From the NCBI GenBank assembly GCA_016712715.1, contig JADJQM010000003.1:992001-1056000 (forward strand): 64,000 nt of DNA, in the 5' to 3' direction. The notes beneath the pieces are model-generated. The model was not told the origin of the DNA. It did no database searches and worked only from the letters and a program-made list of their open reading frames with translations. Both the position numbers and the translations under genes were made by a program. Shown here one piece after another: positions 1 to 7,848 of the stretch (position 1 is the stretch's first letter; every line of letters starts with the position of its first letter). Source of the DNA: Rhodospirillaceae bacterium. Lineage in GTDB: Bacteria; Pseudomonadota; Alphaproteobacteria; Dongiales; Dongiaceae.

Positions 1-423
1 AAGCTTCAGGGTTGGAATGATCTGGCGAGTAAAGTCGCGTAGATGACGTTCACCGGCATCCAGAAGCTCAGCTAGGTCACTCCCTTGCGTCCAGAATTCC
101 GGCGGTGAAACCAACTCCCGCCTGTCCGGCCCCAGCAGGGCAAAGGGAAACTCAAGTTCACTGGTTTCGAACGCGAGCGCTGCCTCGAATGCCACGTTGC
201 GTTCCGTCGTCGACAGAGGCATGAGCTGGATCTTGATGCAACTCTCCTCGCCCCGCACAGTGTGCAGTTCGCCCAGCAACATGCTCGGATCGACTATGCC
301 GAACGATTCGATCGGCAGATCGACCGGCTTCTGCCCGACATAGATCCGCCGCCGCACGCGGAGAAAGAAAATGCGGTGCCGCGCTGCGGCTTCGATCTCA
401 GCCAATTCTATCAGTGGTTTCAC
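1..423 (-). CDS. Unrecognised protein, 5' part only (runs off left edge)
   Basis: An open minus-strand frame of 141 codons starts at GTG (421-423), directly after an in-frame TGA, and stays open to base 1, so the C-terminus lies outside the window. The visible N-terminus begins VKPLIELAEIEAAARHRIFF and has no signal peptide or membrane segment; it is charged and looks soluble. I do not recognise the family. It lies 48 bases downstream of the small ORF at 472-663 and points the same way as the YcaO and aminotransferase genes, so it is probably the next gene of that operon. The start lacks an obvious ribosome-binding site and could be at an internal ATG. Confidence 0.55.
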   Translation of the reverse strand, partial: MKPLIELAEIEAAARHRIFFLRVRRRIYVGQKPVDLPIESFGIVDPSMLLGELHTVRGEESCIKIQLMPLSTTERNVAFEAALAFETSELEFPFALLGPDRRELVSPPEFWTQGSDLAELLDAGERHLRDFTRQIIPTLKL

Positions 424-471
424 GATTCACATTCAGCAGCGATGGAGACGTCGCCTAGCTGATCCCGACCA

Positions 472-663
472 TCAGGCGCATCGATCGAATGGTGCCACGC
501 CATTCTGGTCCGGCGCATCCACGCTTTGACTGGTGGCGGCCGAAACATCCAGTTCACGCATCTCGGTACCGGTCAGAGTCTGCAGCGCCATCCGATTACC
601 GAGATAGGCAGAATCGCCGTTCACGGTAATGCATGAGTGAATTTTTGTATGATAATAGCCCAT
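472..663 (-). CDS. Small ORF B, candidate precursor peptide of the YcaO locus
   Basis: This small ORF sits between the aminotransferase gene (ends 742) and the partial gene at the left edge, in the same direction. The ATG at 661-663 has a G-rich Shine-Dalgarno-like stretch (GGTGGGG) six bases upstream and gives 63 residues; an internal ATG at 589-591 gives 39 residues but has no clear ribosome-binding site. From the internal Met, residues 3-15 (LQTLTGTEMRELD) align without gaps to residues 6-18 of small ORF A upstream of ycaO (VQIVTASEIDQLQ), and both have Gly-Val about ten residues from the C-terminus. The tail ends ...GVAPFDRCA, with one Cys and several Ser/Thr in the middle. A role as RiPP precursor is inference from this similarity and the position beside ycaO. 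Confidence 0.45.
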   Translation of the reverse strand: MGYYHTKIHSCITVNGDSAYLGNRMALQTLTGTEMRELDVSAATSQSVDAPDQNGVAPFDRCA

Positions 664-741
664 GGCCTACCCCACCCGTTGATCGTTGCTGTACCCTTTT
701 AAGACGCGGCAGCGCCGAGGGCGGTTGCAAACTATTCCGCA

Positions 742-1770
742 TCAAAGGGCAACCATCACCTCGTGCAGGCGACGCATTGCTTCCTCCTGGATCTGCGGCA
801 GCCGCGCGGTCAGGCGGATACAATCAGGCGGCATGCCTAGGATAAAAGACTTGCCGGGAAACATCGTAACGACGCCCCGCGCCAGCAACGCGCGGCCGAT
901 GGCGGGGGCCTGCGGATGCTGCCAGCAGGCAAACAGGGTGGTGCTTGGCGAGTATGTGCCGCCAACCTTCAACAAGGCTGCCTCCAGCTCGCCGCGATTG
1001 CGCAGAACCTTGGACCAGATCTCCTTGATTTCACCAAGATGACCGAGGACGGCAATCCCTGCGAGCTCAGCCTGAACGCTAACGTCAAACGGCGGCACGA
1101 AGGCATGCAGCCGCGAAATCAATCTGTCCGACCCGACTACATAACCAAGACGGGCGCCTGGAATGAGGAACGCCTTGAAGCCGCGTAGGATAATGAGATT
1201 GTTCGGCATCGTCCCTGAGGCATACGTCTCACCAACAAGATCAGCATAGCTTTCGTCAACGATCACCAGTCTTTTTTCGGCAACGGCGAGCAACGATGCC
1301 ACGGTATCCTGCGGCAGCTTCGTGCCCAACGGATTGTTGGGGTGTGACAGGATGATCGCGTCACACGCACTGAACCGCGCGATCATCTGTGCGGCGTCTT
1401 TAAGCGGACAGGTGACAATGGTTGCGCCATACCGCTCAGGCGCAAGCGCCAGCTGCCAGAAGGCCGGCACCGGGACAAGGACCTTCTTGCCGGCGAGCAA
1501 GGCACGCGCGACCAGATCCAGCCCGCCATTGACACCCGCGGTGGGCATGATCTGACTCGGGGCGACAGTCAGGTAGTCGGCAAGCGCTGACTTGAGATCC
1601 GTCGATTGATGAGGATAGCGTGTGATGAGCTCTACATTCGCAACAAGAGCCTGACGTATCGTATCGGGCAGGCCGAAATCGAGGACGATCGGGTAGACCA
1701 TGTCGATCGCGCCTTTGCCGTCAACTTTCTCGGCGGACGAGTTGAATGTGCCGTCGAAGCCCAGGGTCAT
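742..1770 (-). CDS. Class I/II PLP-dependent aminotransferase of the YcaO locus (HisC/CobD-like)
   Basis: A 342-residue fold-type I PLP enzyme resembling histidinol-phosphate aminotransferase and threonine-phosphate decarboxylase. Visible landmarks are the substrate-loop region SHPNNPLGT near 142-150, the cofactor Asp and Tyr in DESYADL at 172-178, the Schiff-base Lys in RGFKAF near 199, the phosphate-binding Arg in GARLGY near 207, and a C-terminal carboxylate-binding Arg in CIRLTAR. The frame is open upstream to 1983, but that stretch overlaps ycaO; the ATG at 1768-1770 overlaps the ycaO stop as ATGA, which indicates translational coupling. No his or cob genes are adjacent, so a role in amino-acid synthesis is less likely than modification of a peptide or small molecule with YcaO. 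The substrate is unknown. Confidence 0.85.
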   Translation of the reverse strand: MTLGFDGTFNSSAEKVDGKGAIDMVYPIVLDFGLPDTIRQALVANVELITRYPHQSTDLKSALADYLTVAPSQIMPTAGVNGGLDLVARALLAGKKVLVPVPAFWQLALAPERYGATIVTCPLKDAAQMIARFSACDAIILSHPNNPLGTKLPQDTVASLLAVAEKRLVIVDESYADLVGETYASGTMPNNLIILRGFKAFLIPGARLGYVVGSDRLISRLHAFVPPFDVSVQAELAGIAVLGHLGEIKEIWSKVLRNRGELEAALLKVGGTYSPSTTLFACWQHPQAPAIGRALLARGVVTMFPGKSFILGMPPDCIRLTARLPQIQEEAMRRLHEVMVAL

Positions 1771-3068
1771 TTTGCAGCCTGACCGATCTCTGGTGCCATC
1801 AGCAGACGGCGCGATGGCAGCACGATCAGGCCGGAGGCAACCAGAAAGAACCGATCGCAACCCGGGATCAGGGCTGTTGCCACGGTGATGCCGTTTTCCG
1901 TCATATGCCGGATCGCAAAATAGGCCCGACTGCCGGCAAGCTCGATCCGCCGCGCGATCTCGAATTTGTGGTCGGTCGCGCAACGGCCAGACCAGAATTG
2001 CGCATCCGCTCCGCCAACTGGCACGTGCACTCTTCCTACCGCCTTGATACGTGCTCCAATATCCATTTCGAGACAGCGCCGCAGCGCTGGATACGCTTCC
2101 AATTGGCCTGCCCAGGCCAGCACATCTGACGCGGCCGCCGGCAAGTAGGTTCGGACATGATGATACTGGATGAGCTCGGTCACGCTGCGTTGGATGGCAT
2201 GGCCGGCATCAAGGGATGTCCCGCAACCATGTGACGGGATACCGCCTGTACTTGCACTGGCCGCCGCTAGATAGGTGGGGACCCCGAATCGACTCGTCAT
2301 ATCGATGAGATAGATTTCGGCGCCCAGTTCGCGCCGCGCTTGGCTGAGGGTAGTCTCTATGGCAGATGGCAACGACTCTTCGGATACCAATCGAACAGGT
2401 TCGCCGGTCGGGGCATAGAACTGGCTGACCAGAAACTCCGAAAAGGCGTCCCGCTCAATCACTTCGTTGAGCGCGTGAGTCAGCGCTTCGGCACCATTCG
2501 ACCCGATCGCCGTGCCGCTATTGCTGGAGTAGCGCAGGAGCCGAGCATAGCCAAAATCATCGCCCGGCAGACGATCCTGGCGCCAATAGGCAGGGTCGGT
2601 GAGAAATAAAGGATAAGTGATCTGCTCTTGGCCGACGAGCGGCGCATAGCGGCGTACGGCGAGCCTGGTGCCGGTCTCACCTCGCAAGAGATCAATGATA
2701 CGTTCGTCGGCACAATGACCGGCGTTCAGCAGATCCGCGATCGGCACCACCGCGCTGTTGGGGTGGTCGACCAGGCCCATCGTGCAATGATGCTCGACAG
2801 CTTCGAACAAGGCGCCGACGATAGCTTGGGCAAGATCACCCTTACCGACCCCTTGACTGACGACAGTACCATCCGCCCCCAGCAGCTTGGCCACAACCGT
2901 CCTGTGACGTACGCCCAAGAGCTGGAGGTCGTATTTGAGGCCGAAGCCAAAAATGGCTTCCTGAATTCTGGCCAGCGCTGCATAGACAGGAAGGTCGCGC
3001 TCGCAGGGAAGCGGGGGAGGCTCCAGGCAGAGCGGAATTCTGCCTGTGCTGGCTGCGTCATCCAACAT
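1767..3068 (-). CDS. YcaO cyclodehydratase-family protein
   Basis: A 433-residue YcaO-domain protein. YcaO enzymes use ATP to activate peptide-backbone amides, making azolines, thioamides or amidines in RiPPs, or to modify proteins. The ATP-binding signatures are visible: S-x(4)-GKG with a following EAVEHH helix (about 71-94), and GTAIGSNGAEALTHALNEVI then ERDA (about 185-208). The protein ends in GQAAK, so the proline-rich PxPxP C-terminus of azoline-forming members is missing, and no E1-like or TfuA partner is visible in the window. The start is an ATG at 3066-3068 behind a strong GGGGAGG site. It follows small ORF A by 56 bases and overlaps the aminotransferase by four bases. Confidence 0.88.
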   Translation of the reverse strand: MLDDAASTGRIPLCLEPPPLPCERDLPVYAALARIQEAIFGFGLKYDLQLLGVRHRTVVAKLLGADGTVVSQGVGKGDLAQAIVGALFEAVEHHCTMGLVDHPNSAVVPIADLLNAGHCADERIIDLLRGETGTRLAVRRYAPLVGQEQITYPLFLTDPAYWRQDRLPGDDFGYARLLRYSSNSGTAIGSNGAEALTHALNEVIERDAFSEFLVSQFYAPTGEPVRLVSEESLPSAIETTLSQARRELGAEIYLIDMTSRFGVPTYLAAASASTGGIPSHGCGTSLDAGHAIQRSVTELIQYHHVRTYLPAAASDVLAWAGQLEAYPALRRCLEMDIGARIKAVGRVHVPVGGADAQFWSGRCATDHKFEIARRIELAGSRAYFAIRHMTENGITVATALIPGCDRFFLVASGLIVLPSRRLLMAPEIGQAAK

Positions 3069-3124
3069 CGAGCCTCCCCAACGCCGGTGTTCGATCTATG
3101 GTCGTTCTGCAGACAAGTCCGGCG

Positions 3125-3247
3125 TCAAGCCGCGGGCGCGAGGGCAACTCGCACACCGTCAGTCGGCATGATGCCCTGCAGCGAACCAATGCGCTGGAGC
3201 TGGTCAATTTCAGATGCGGTCACGATCTGGACTGTACGATCGTTCAT
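3125..3247 (-). CDS. Small ORF A, candidate precursor peptide upstream of ycaO
   Basis: A 40-residue ORF starting at ATG 3245-3247, with GGGAAG eight bases upstream, and ending 56 bases before ycaO. It begins MNDRTVQIVTASEIDQLQR and ends VALAPAA, with no Cys. Residues 6-18 match small ORF B on the far side of the aminotransferase (identical Q, T, E and L; conservative changes at most other positions). Size, position and this similarity fit a leader-bearing precursor peptide. The frame is open further upstream to 3478, and an ATG at 3329-3331 would give 68 residues, but that start has no ribosome-binding site. The core sequence is poor in Cys, Ser and Thr, which argues against a classical azole product. 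Confidence 0.5.
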   Translation of the reverse strand: MNDRTVQIVTASEIDQLQRIGSLQGIMPTDGVRVALAPAA

Positions 3248-3422
3248 CGCGGTGGCTTCCCGATCGTCTTCGGAGCCGATCCGATCAAAGGGACTGAGGC
3301 CGGCAAATGCATAACTTATGACAAACTCCATCGAGTGATGTTGGTTGAAACAGAGTGACTGCGAGAAGACGCCGTGGCCATCGATCCGGTTGCAAGATTT
3401 GCCGCAAATGGCCCTGGCCCGA

Positions 3423-3905
3423 TCAGTTCCTTGAGGATATGGCAACGACGCCGGGCGCATCACCAAGCAGCCGGTCAAGGCTCGCCTGCGCCTTGTGATG
3501 CCCCTGAGCTGCCGCCAGGCGCAACCATTTCGCTGCCTTTTCGAGATCTCGTGGTACGCCCTGGCCGGTCAGGAACAGCTGCCCGATATTGAACTGGCCT
3601 TCCGCATTGCCCTGTTCGGCCGCCTTGCGCAACCAGGTCACCGCCGCGAGATAATCCTGCGGCACACCGTTACCCCAGTAATACAAAAGCCCCAGCTTGT
3701 ATTGGCCGATGGCTTCACCCCTGTTGGCGGCAAAGCGATACAATTCACGTGCCGTCGCATAGTCCTGGCGGCCGTAGGCGGCATCGGCTTCGGCGTACAG
3801 ATCGCCGGCCGCCACTGTTTCGGTCTTCGGCGCCTGGTCACAACCGGCCAGGAGAGCGGCGGACATACATATTGTGGCAATGAACATTCGAACGCTTCGC
3901 GACAT
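3423..3905 (-). CDS. Sel1-repeat lipoprotein
   Basis: A 160-residue exported protein. It starts at ATG 3903-3905, preceded by GAGAAGG, and has a lipoprotein signal ending in the lipobox LLAGC (Cys near 22). The mature part contains Sel1-like alpha-alpha repeats with the hallmark GxYKLGLLYYWGNGV and GQFNIGQLFLTGQGV segments, so it probably serves as a membrane-anchored protein-interaction scaffold. A longer in-frame start at 4037 would remove the signal sequence and overlaps the terminator at 3990-4024, so it was not used. It is upstream of the YcaO operon on the same strand, with 175 bases between. Confidence 0.85.
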   Translation of the reverse strand: MSRSVRMFIATICMSAALLAGCDQAPKTETVAAGDLYAEADAAYGRQDYATARELYRFAANRGEAIGQYKLGLLYYWGNGVPQDYLAAVTWLRKAAEQGNAEGQFNIGQLFLTGQGVPRDLEKAAKWLRLAAAQGHHKAQASLDRLLGDAPGVVAISSRN

Positions 3906-3989
3906 AACCTTCTCTCTGATCCAAGCCATGGTTGCTGGCGACCGCGCGACCACCGGACGGCACGAACCGGCGAGCCCGCGGCAAGTTTC

Positions 3990-4024
3990 AAAAAAGCGGC
4001 GGCCCAGGCTGCCGGGCCGCCGCT
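3990..4024 (-). terminator. Rho-independent terminator of the TPR gene
   Basis: On the minus strand an 11-bp GC-rich stem (3995-4005 paired with 4014-4024) with an 8-base loop is followed by six T residues. It lies about 140 bases downstream of the TPR gene ending at 4162 and upstream of the Sel1 lipoprotein start. Confidence 0.85.
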
Positions 4025-4161
4025 CGCTATGTGACATCGGTTTTCATGAGACGCTGACGGGGGGTCGCAATCCCAACGATGCTCACAGGAAGCCCGAATA
4101 GGACGCAGCGGCTCAACTTTTGTTGCAGGGAATCTTGTACATCGAGAACAATAGCTTGAGA

Positions 4162-4647
4162 TCAGTCAATGTTCTTGTCGTCTTTGTAGTCCTCGATGGC
4201 CTCGGCCAACTCTTCATATTCGTCGCATGTGCCGCACGCCTTCTGGAGCGTCACCAACTGCTTCTCCGCGTTGGGGAGATCATCTTCCTCCAAATAGAGC
4301 TCGCCAAGATACTCATTGGCACCGAGATGGTTGGGTTCGAGTGCCAGGGCCTTCAGATAGTATTCCATCCCGACCTTCCAGTTGCCGGACTTCCGGTAGG
4401 CAAAGCCAAGCTGGTTGAGGGCATCGGCATAGTCGCCCTTTTCGCGGATCGACTTCTTCAGCAGTGGAATGGCCTTGCTGTACTCCTCATCATCGATCAG
4501 TTCGACAGCCTTGGCATAATCGGTGATCCGTGCGGACCCCGTTGAGGAGTCCGACCCCATGGCGTGGGCCTGTACGGCGGCAAGTGTCACGCCGAGGCAC
4601 ATCGTTATGATGGTGACCCGCGAACGGCTGAAGAGATTGGTCGTCAT
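4162..4647 (-). CDS. Exported TPR protein
   Basis: A 161-residue protein with a Sec-type signal peptide (hydrophobic IITMCLGVTLAAVQAHA, cleavage likely after AHA near 29) followed by about three tetratricopeptide repeats. These show the usual spacing, for example DALNQLGFAYRKSGNWKVG followed by YYLKALALEPN and ANEYLGELYLEEDDLPNAE. It probably works in the periplasm as a protein-binding adaptor. The Cys pair in ACGTCDEYEE near the C-terminus could form a disulfide. The start ATG at 4645-4647 has GGAAGGA upstream. It is a single gene ended by the terminator at 3990-4024. Confidence 0.85.
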   Translation of the reverse strand: MTTNLFSRSRVTIITMCLGVTLAAVQAHAMGSDSSTGSARITDYAKAVELIDDEEYSKAIPLLKKSIREKGDYADALNQLGFAYRKSGNWKVGMEYYLKALALEPNHLGANEYLGELYLEEDDLPNAEKQLVTLQKACGTCDEYEELAEAIEDYKDDKNID

Positions 4648-4863
4648 TCCTGAAATCCTTCCGTTTGATCAAGAAACCTGGCTCAGCCAGGAGGGCTCGG
4701 CAAATGTTCTGATGCCGCCTGGGCACATGAGAGAGCGCCGCCAAACCAGGGTGATGTTTCCTCGAGTAAGAAGCCGCTCACCCATGAACCATAGGACGCA
4801 TGGCAGGCGTTCCGGATGCAGTCGGTGTGACCGCGTTCACATGGTGTTGATCAGCGCCGACGG

Positions 4864-5358
4864 CTAGCGTAATACGCGCCAGTCCCAGGGCAACTGGAAC
4901 GCACTGCCCCAGATACCGTGTCCGCCAGCCTCAGCGAGACGCGCCAGATCGCGCGCAACTTCGCATTTGCAGTTCCGCGCTGGCACTGCCCAGCCCGCGG
5001 CCAACAGCCAGTTGGCAAGATCGACTCCCTCTGCCGCGCAGCGCGCCAGTTGCAACCCGCGGCTGGGTTTGCCGACCGTTCCACAGGATACCTGCTTGCC
5101 GTGCATCACCGTTGCCAGAGCATCCGCCGCCGCATCACCGCAGGGCCAAAGTGATCTGTCGGCGGCCGTGCAGTGCTGCCCCCGTTCCGGTGCATCGACA
5201 TCCATGATCCTGATGCGCTGCCCCGCAATTTCGATCGTGTCACCATCAATCACGCTGGCGGCTCCGGCCAGAACCGGCTCATCCGCAACCACTGAATGTG
5301 CCGACCACGACATGCAAAAAGCCAGCAGGCACGCGGTCGCCTCTTTGAGGTACGCCAT
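4864..5358 (-). CDS. Exported thermonuclease (SNase-like) protein
   Basis: A 164-residue protein with an N-terminal signal peptide and a staphylococcal-nuclease fold. The calcium and catalytic region is visible as VIDGDTIEIAGQRIRIMDVD followed by APE (36-58: Asp ligands, catalytic Arg and Glu), and a second catalytic Arg is probably in KPSRGLQLARC. The domain ends in GVDLANWLLAAGWAV, typical of the family. Extra Cys residues suggest disulfides in the periplasm. The start ATG at 5356-5358 shares one base with the stop of the caspase-like gene (TGATG), so the two are probably translationally coupled. An upstream in-frame extension to 5559 is rejected because it lies inside that gene and would bury the signal peptide. 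Confidence 0.88.
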   Translation of the reverse strand: MAYLKEATACLLAFCMSWSAHSVVADEPVLAGAASVIDGDTIEIAGQRIRIMDVDAPERGQHCTAADRSLWPCGDAAADALATVMHGKQVSCGTVGKPSRGLQLARCAAEGVDLANWLLAAGWAVPARNCKCEVARDLARLAEAGGHGIWGSAFQLPWDWRVLR

Positions 5359-6959
5359 CAGGGCAGTCGCTCGATCGACACCAGCTCCACGCGACCCTCG
5401 GCCACGCCGTGCGATCCGAACTCGCCAAAGGGAATGAAGGCGGCTAGGTCTTCGACAAAGACGAGGTTGCGATAGCTCGTTTCGGTACCGAGGACCAGCC
5501 GCGTTGTTATCTCCAGAATGAAGCAGCGGCCGCTGAGCGTCGTATGGACTTTCTCGCATGACAGGCTTCCGGTGACCTCGGCGAACAGGTTCACGTCGCG
5601 CGGCTGCCCGCCCGGTTCCTCGAAGGCATAAGTGAGATCGGTCCAGGCACCATTCTTCATGGGAAAAAGATAGCCGTCCGTCGCGCGCAGCGCCGAGATA
5701 CGCCCACCAGCGCTCAAATTTTCGACGCCCCCGGGATTCTTCATTGTGCCGTTACTGAGCTGGGTAAGGGCAAGTGGCCCGATCGCCACCTCTTCCTCCG
5801 CGTTTTCCAGGCGATACGCGCCCGGCACGTTGTTCCAGGACTTCACTTCGACCGTCTCGCGGCGCACCGCAGCAAGATTGTCGGACAGCGCCTTCACCTC
5901 GAGGGTTTCGGATATGGCGCGACCTGGTTCGACGAATTGATAGCGAATATCAGCGCGGTAATTGCCAGATCTCGGAAAGCCCTGGAACAGGGGCGTGGCG
6001 CCGACGGCATCGAGGATGTCTGCGCGGGGTCGCAATTGGCGTCCCAACGCAGCTAACTGCACCGCATCGGCACTAGCCTTCTCGGCACTCTCGGAATCCG
6101 AAACGTGTTTTTCGCCGTTGCGCTCGATTCCGGACTTGCCCACCTGCAACTCGGCGGTCGTCCAGTGCGGCGCGGCCGCAGCCGACGCATCGGCATCTGC
6201 AAGCCCCGTGGGATTGAACGCAAACGACCTGGTGAGAGATGACGAATCCCAGGGCACCTGTCGATCCTCCGTCTCGCTCTTTACCTTGACACGTACGCGG
6301 CGGAACACTTCTTCAATGGCGAGATTGGGCACCTGGATCTCTGTCGACAAGGCTTGGGCGAACGGGCTGTTCGACCCAGCGCCGTCCACGGCAAGGTCGC
6401 CCGGTGCCGTGGAATAGGCGACAAAACTGCCCGTCGGAGCGTCCATGCGTGCTAGGCCATCACCGGCCGAGGCCGCGCCGCGCGCCAGAGGATTATTGCG
6501 GCAGGCGTCGAGAATGACGATGTTGACGCTGGTTCCCGCAAACTCCATTTGGTGGAGAACCGTTTCGGCCTGGACGGCTTCGAGATCTGCATCTTCTTCC
6601 CGTTCAATCGCGGCGCCCACCGGGACAAGATAATTCATGCCGCCCACCTGCATGCCGTGTCCGGCGTAGTAGAACAGCCCGACAGCGCCTTCGCCGGCGG
6701 CCTCGAGCGTTTTACCGAATCCCTTGATGGCCTTTTTCATTTCGGCTTGGTCCGCGTCGGTCAACAGCGTGACGGAAAAGCCAACCCGCTCCAGCGCCGC
6801 GGCAACGACTTTGCCGTCATTCACGGGATTCGGCAGGGCCGCCAGGTCGCCGCTGTAGGACCCATTGGCGATGACCAGCGCAGCACGCGTTTCGGCCCGG
6901 GCGGAACCGGCGGTCCACAGGGCAAGGGCAACCAGACAAACCGCAAGAGATTTCAACAT
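5358..6959 (-). CDS. Exported caspase-family (peptidase C14) protein
   Basis: A 533-residue protein. Residues 1-22 form a signal peptide ending in SARA. Residues 24-250 form a caspase p20-like domain with the catalytic dyad His101 (YYAGHG) and Cys153 (ILDACRNNP). The remaining 280 residues are a beta-rich region I do not recognise, possibly for recognition or cell-surface binding. Bacterial members of this family cleave after basic or acidic residues and are often exported. It overlaps the thermonuclease gene by one base. A GTGA-N6-TCAC inverted repeat lies about 92 bases upstream. Confidence 0.88.
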   Translation of the reverse strand: MLKSLAVCLVALALWTAGSARAETRAALVIANGSYSGDLAALPNPVNDGKVVAAALERVGFSVTLLTDADQAEMKKAIKGFGKTLEAAGEGAVGLFYYAGHGMQVGGMNYLVPVGAAIEREEDADLEAVQAETVLHQMEFAGTSVNIVILDACRNNPLARGAASAGDGLARMDAPTGSFVAYSTAPGDLAVDGAGSNSPFAQALSTEIQVPNLAIEEVFRRVRVKVKSETEDRQVPWDSSSLTRSFAFNPTGLADADASAAAAPHWTTAELQVGKSGIERNGEKHVSDSESAEKASADAVQLAALGRQLRPRADILDAVGATPLFQGFPRSGNYRADIRYQFVEPGRAISETLEVKALSDNLAAVRRETVEVKSWNNVPGAYRLENAEEEVAIGPLALTQLSNGTMKNPGGVENLSAGGRISALRATDGYLFPMKNGAWTDLTYAFEEPGGQPRDVNLFAEVTGSLSCEKVHTTLSGRCFILEITTRLVLGTETSYRNLVFVEDLAAFIPFGEFGSHGVAEGRVELVSIERLP

Positions 6960-7471
6960 TCAGTCTCCATCCAGTCGTGACGAGAGTCGCCTCAGGGCGG
7001 ACATCGTTGAACTCGGACGTTGGCTGAGTGGATCTGGTTAGAAAATTCGGGTGATGCAGATCACTATCGGTGTCGGTAAGGCATACCGGCAGGCCTAAAT
7101 GGTGTCTGCTTTGATTCGTCCCTAGATTTTATCGGCTCAACGATGACTTACGGATTGCTTGCCGAGTGGAAGAGACTCTCAGCCAGTATGTTGCCGTAGT
7201 CTTTCGATGCCCCGGATTGGATTCGTCGACTTGCCAGATCAGCACAGCACCAGCTCGGATGAAGCCGGTTGCGGTGGCTAAGCCAATTTTGGGGATATCG
7301 CCCTAGTTTTCACGCCTGAAAGCGCAGGAGAAATGGGTCGCGGTAAAACAAGACCCAGAAATGGCCAAAATCGTGCTGCTAGCGGTTTCCCGCATAACGT
7401 GATGGTCAGCATCCATCTCTTCGGCGCCACCGACATACTTACGGTAAGCGTTCACAGGTTCAACCTCTGTT
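6960..7471. other. Non-coding stretch between the caspase gene and the island
   Basis: About 510 bases with no gene I can support on either strand. It holds the caspase-gene promoter region, including the inverted repeat at 7051-7064, and ends at the left attachment repeat. Short open frames here are not coding-like. Confidence 0.6.
7051..7064. promoter_or_regulatory. GTGA-N6-TCAC inverted repeat, possible CRP/FNR-family site
   Basis: The sequence GTGATGCAGATCAC is an inverted repeat matching the core of CRP-type sites. It lies about 92 bases upstream of the caspase-like gene start. Binding is only inferred. Confidence 0.3.
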
Positions 7472-7490
7472 GCTGGCGTCCCCAACGGGA
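7472..7490. repeat. Left attachment repeat (attL), copy of tRNA-Glu 3' end
   Basis: The 19 bases GCTGGCGTCCCCAACGGGA are identical to 17345-17363, which contains the 3' end (including CCA) of the tRNA-Glu gene. Identity stops on both sides. This is what integration into a tRNA gene leaves behind. Confidence 0.85.
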
Positions 7491-7600
7491 ATTGGGCGAT
7501 ACAGCGCATTTCCGAAGAAGCGGTTCAGGATCAGAATTTAGCCTTCGTCACAAGGCAATAGCCGGGGCTCTTCACCACTTGTCGTGTCGAAGGAGGACCA

Positions 7601-7741
7601 TTGAAGCGCCAGGCACTGTCACCAACGGACAGCATTATGCAATCCAACACTATTGGAAGGTCTCTTGGCCTGAAGGCGCAAACTCAGCCGACCTTTCCAG
7701 CTCCGCCATCGCAACAGGAAATTCCTACCTTCCGCCGCTAA
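7601..7741 (+). CDS. Possible small protein with a strong ribosome-binding site
   Basis: A 46-codon frame begins at TTG, four bases after a near-perfect Shine-Dalgarno (AAGGAGG at 7590-7596), and ends at TAA 7739-7741. The product starts MKRQALSPTDSIMQSN, is Pro/Gln-rich and basic at the C-terminus, and matches nothing I know. It is the first candidate gene inside the island, about 110 bases before the helicase-nuclease. It could be a leader peptide, a small accessory protein, or the remnant of a larger gene. Confidence 0.35.
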   Translation: MKRQALSPTDSIMQSNTIGRSLGLKAQTQPTFPAPPSQQEIPTFRR

Positions 7742-7848
7742 GATCCTAGGGAGTAGGCCATAATCTCAAAATTCTCGTGTTGATTGAACGACGGCGGCAT
7801 TATACCCTTTACCTGATCGGACAAGGAAGACATGCAAAGGGGAAAGGG

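Noticed and set aside
742..1983. Longer aminotransferase starting at 1983
   Set aside because: The extra 71 residues overlap ycaO, look non-coding, and would remove the ATGA overlap.
3281..3301. GLSPFDR in the extension upstream of small ORF A resembling GVAPFDR at the end of small ORF B
   Set aside because: The match is only seven residues and lies in an extension whose start lacks a ribosome-binding site; recorded but not used.
7333..7749. Open frame reading CWRPQREL over the left attachment repeat
   Set aside because: The peptide is the translation of the tRNA-Glu fragment, and the rest has no coding character.
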